Positions 4,928-5,009 of a stretch of DNA of 5,009 nt are shown here, one piece after another. This DNA comes from UBA5499 sp002426275. GTDB lineage: Bacteria > Bacillota > DTU084. The notes below the pieces were generated by a model. The model did not search any database, was not told the origin of the DNA, and saw only the letters and a program-made list of their open reading frames with translations. Numbering within the stretch: position 1 is the stretch's first letter; each line of letters begins with the position of its first letter. Location: NCBI GenBank assembly GCA_937888735.1, contig CALASN010000123.1, forward strand, positions 1 through 5,009, in the 5' to 3' direction. A program made the translations under genes and the position numbers.

Positions 4928-5009
4928 ATGAAGTCTACAATACGCGATGTTGCGAGCTTAGCGAAGGTGAGCCCTGCAACCGTTTCAAGAGTATTGAATA
5001 ATAAGCCCG
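4928..5009 (+). CDS. LacI-family transcriptional regulator, N-terminal fragment cut by the window edge
   Basis: Only the first 27 codons are inside the window. They encode the LacI-family helix-turn-helix headpiece: TIRDVASLAKVS (residues 4-15) followed by the recognition helix PATVSRVLNN (16-25). GAGGAG at 4915-4920 lies seven bases before the ATG, supporting this start. Members are usually about 330-350 residues with a sugar-binding periplasmic-binding-protein-like core and control carbohydrate uptake and use genes; the effector cannot be guessed because that domain is missing. It is separated from the rubrerythrin operon by a terminator and about 520 bases, so it begins an unrelated transcription unit. 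Confidence 0.93.
   Translation, partial: MKSTIRDVASLAKVSPATVSRVLNNKP

Overview
The window looks like a chromosomal stretch from an anaerobic Gram-positive bacterium of the Bacillota (clostridial or Negativicutes-like), of roughly balanced base composition. The basis is strong AGGAGG-type ribosome binding sites, tightly packed or overlapping genes, a rubrerythrin-centred oxidative stress cluster, and a PerR whose metal ligands line up with Bacillus subtilis PerR at a constant offset. Genus cannot be decided from the sequence. All convincing genes are on the + strand.

Layout: positions 1-174 are a leader with a likely extended -10 promoter. Then come a membrane-anchored HtrA-type serine protease (175-1272), a PerR-type Fur-family regulator whose start overlaps the protease stop by one base (1272-1688), and a stand-alone flavin reductase domain protein (1702-2217). 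A short gap (2218-2303) carries a 19-bp sequence identical to the classical Fur box consensus, a probable promoter and a very strong ribosome binding site. Next is a four-gene run: classical rubrerythrin (2304-2837), a small rubredoxin-like protein with an unrecognised helical C-terminal domain (2849-3184), a rubredoxin-like/flavin reductase fusion (3175-3771) and a ferritin-like diiron protein with a C-terminal Cys4 knuckle (3772-4323). The run ends at a strong hairpin terminator (4353-4405). A roughly 600-base, mostly non-coding stretch follows, possibly holding decayed insertion-sequence debris, and then the first 27 codons of a LacI-family regulator (4928 to the window edge).

How the genes work together (inference): the four-gene run looks like a self-contained peroxide or oxygen detoxification module. 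Flavin reductase domains would take electrons from NAD(P)H, the rubredoxin-like Cys4 centres would relay them, and the diiron sites of rubrerythrin and the last ferritin-like protein would reduce peroxide or handle iron. The same C-x2-C-x12-C-x2-C module occurs in three consecutive genes in three architectures, which is the most striking feature here. PerR, encoded just upstream, is the obvious candidate regulator, although the operator in front of rubrerythrin matches Fur rather than PerR consensus. HtrA adds envelope protein quality control to the same transcription unit.
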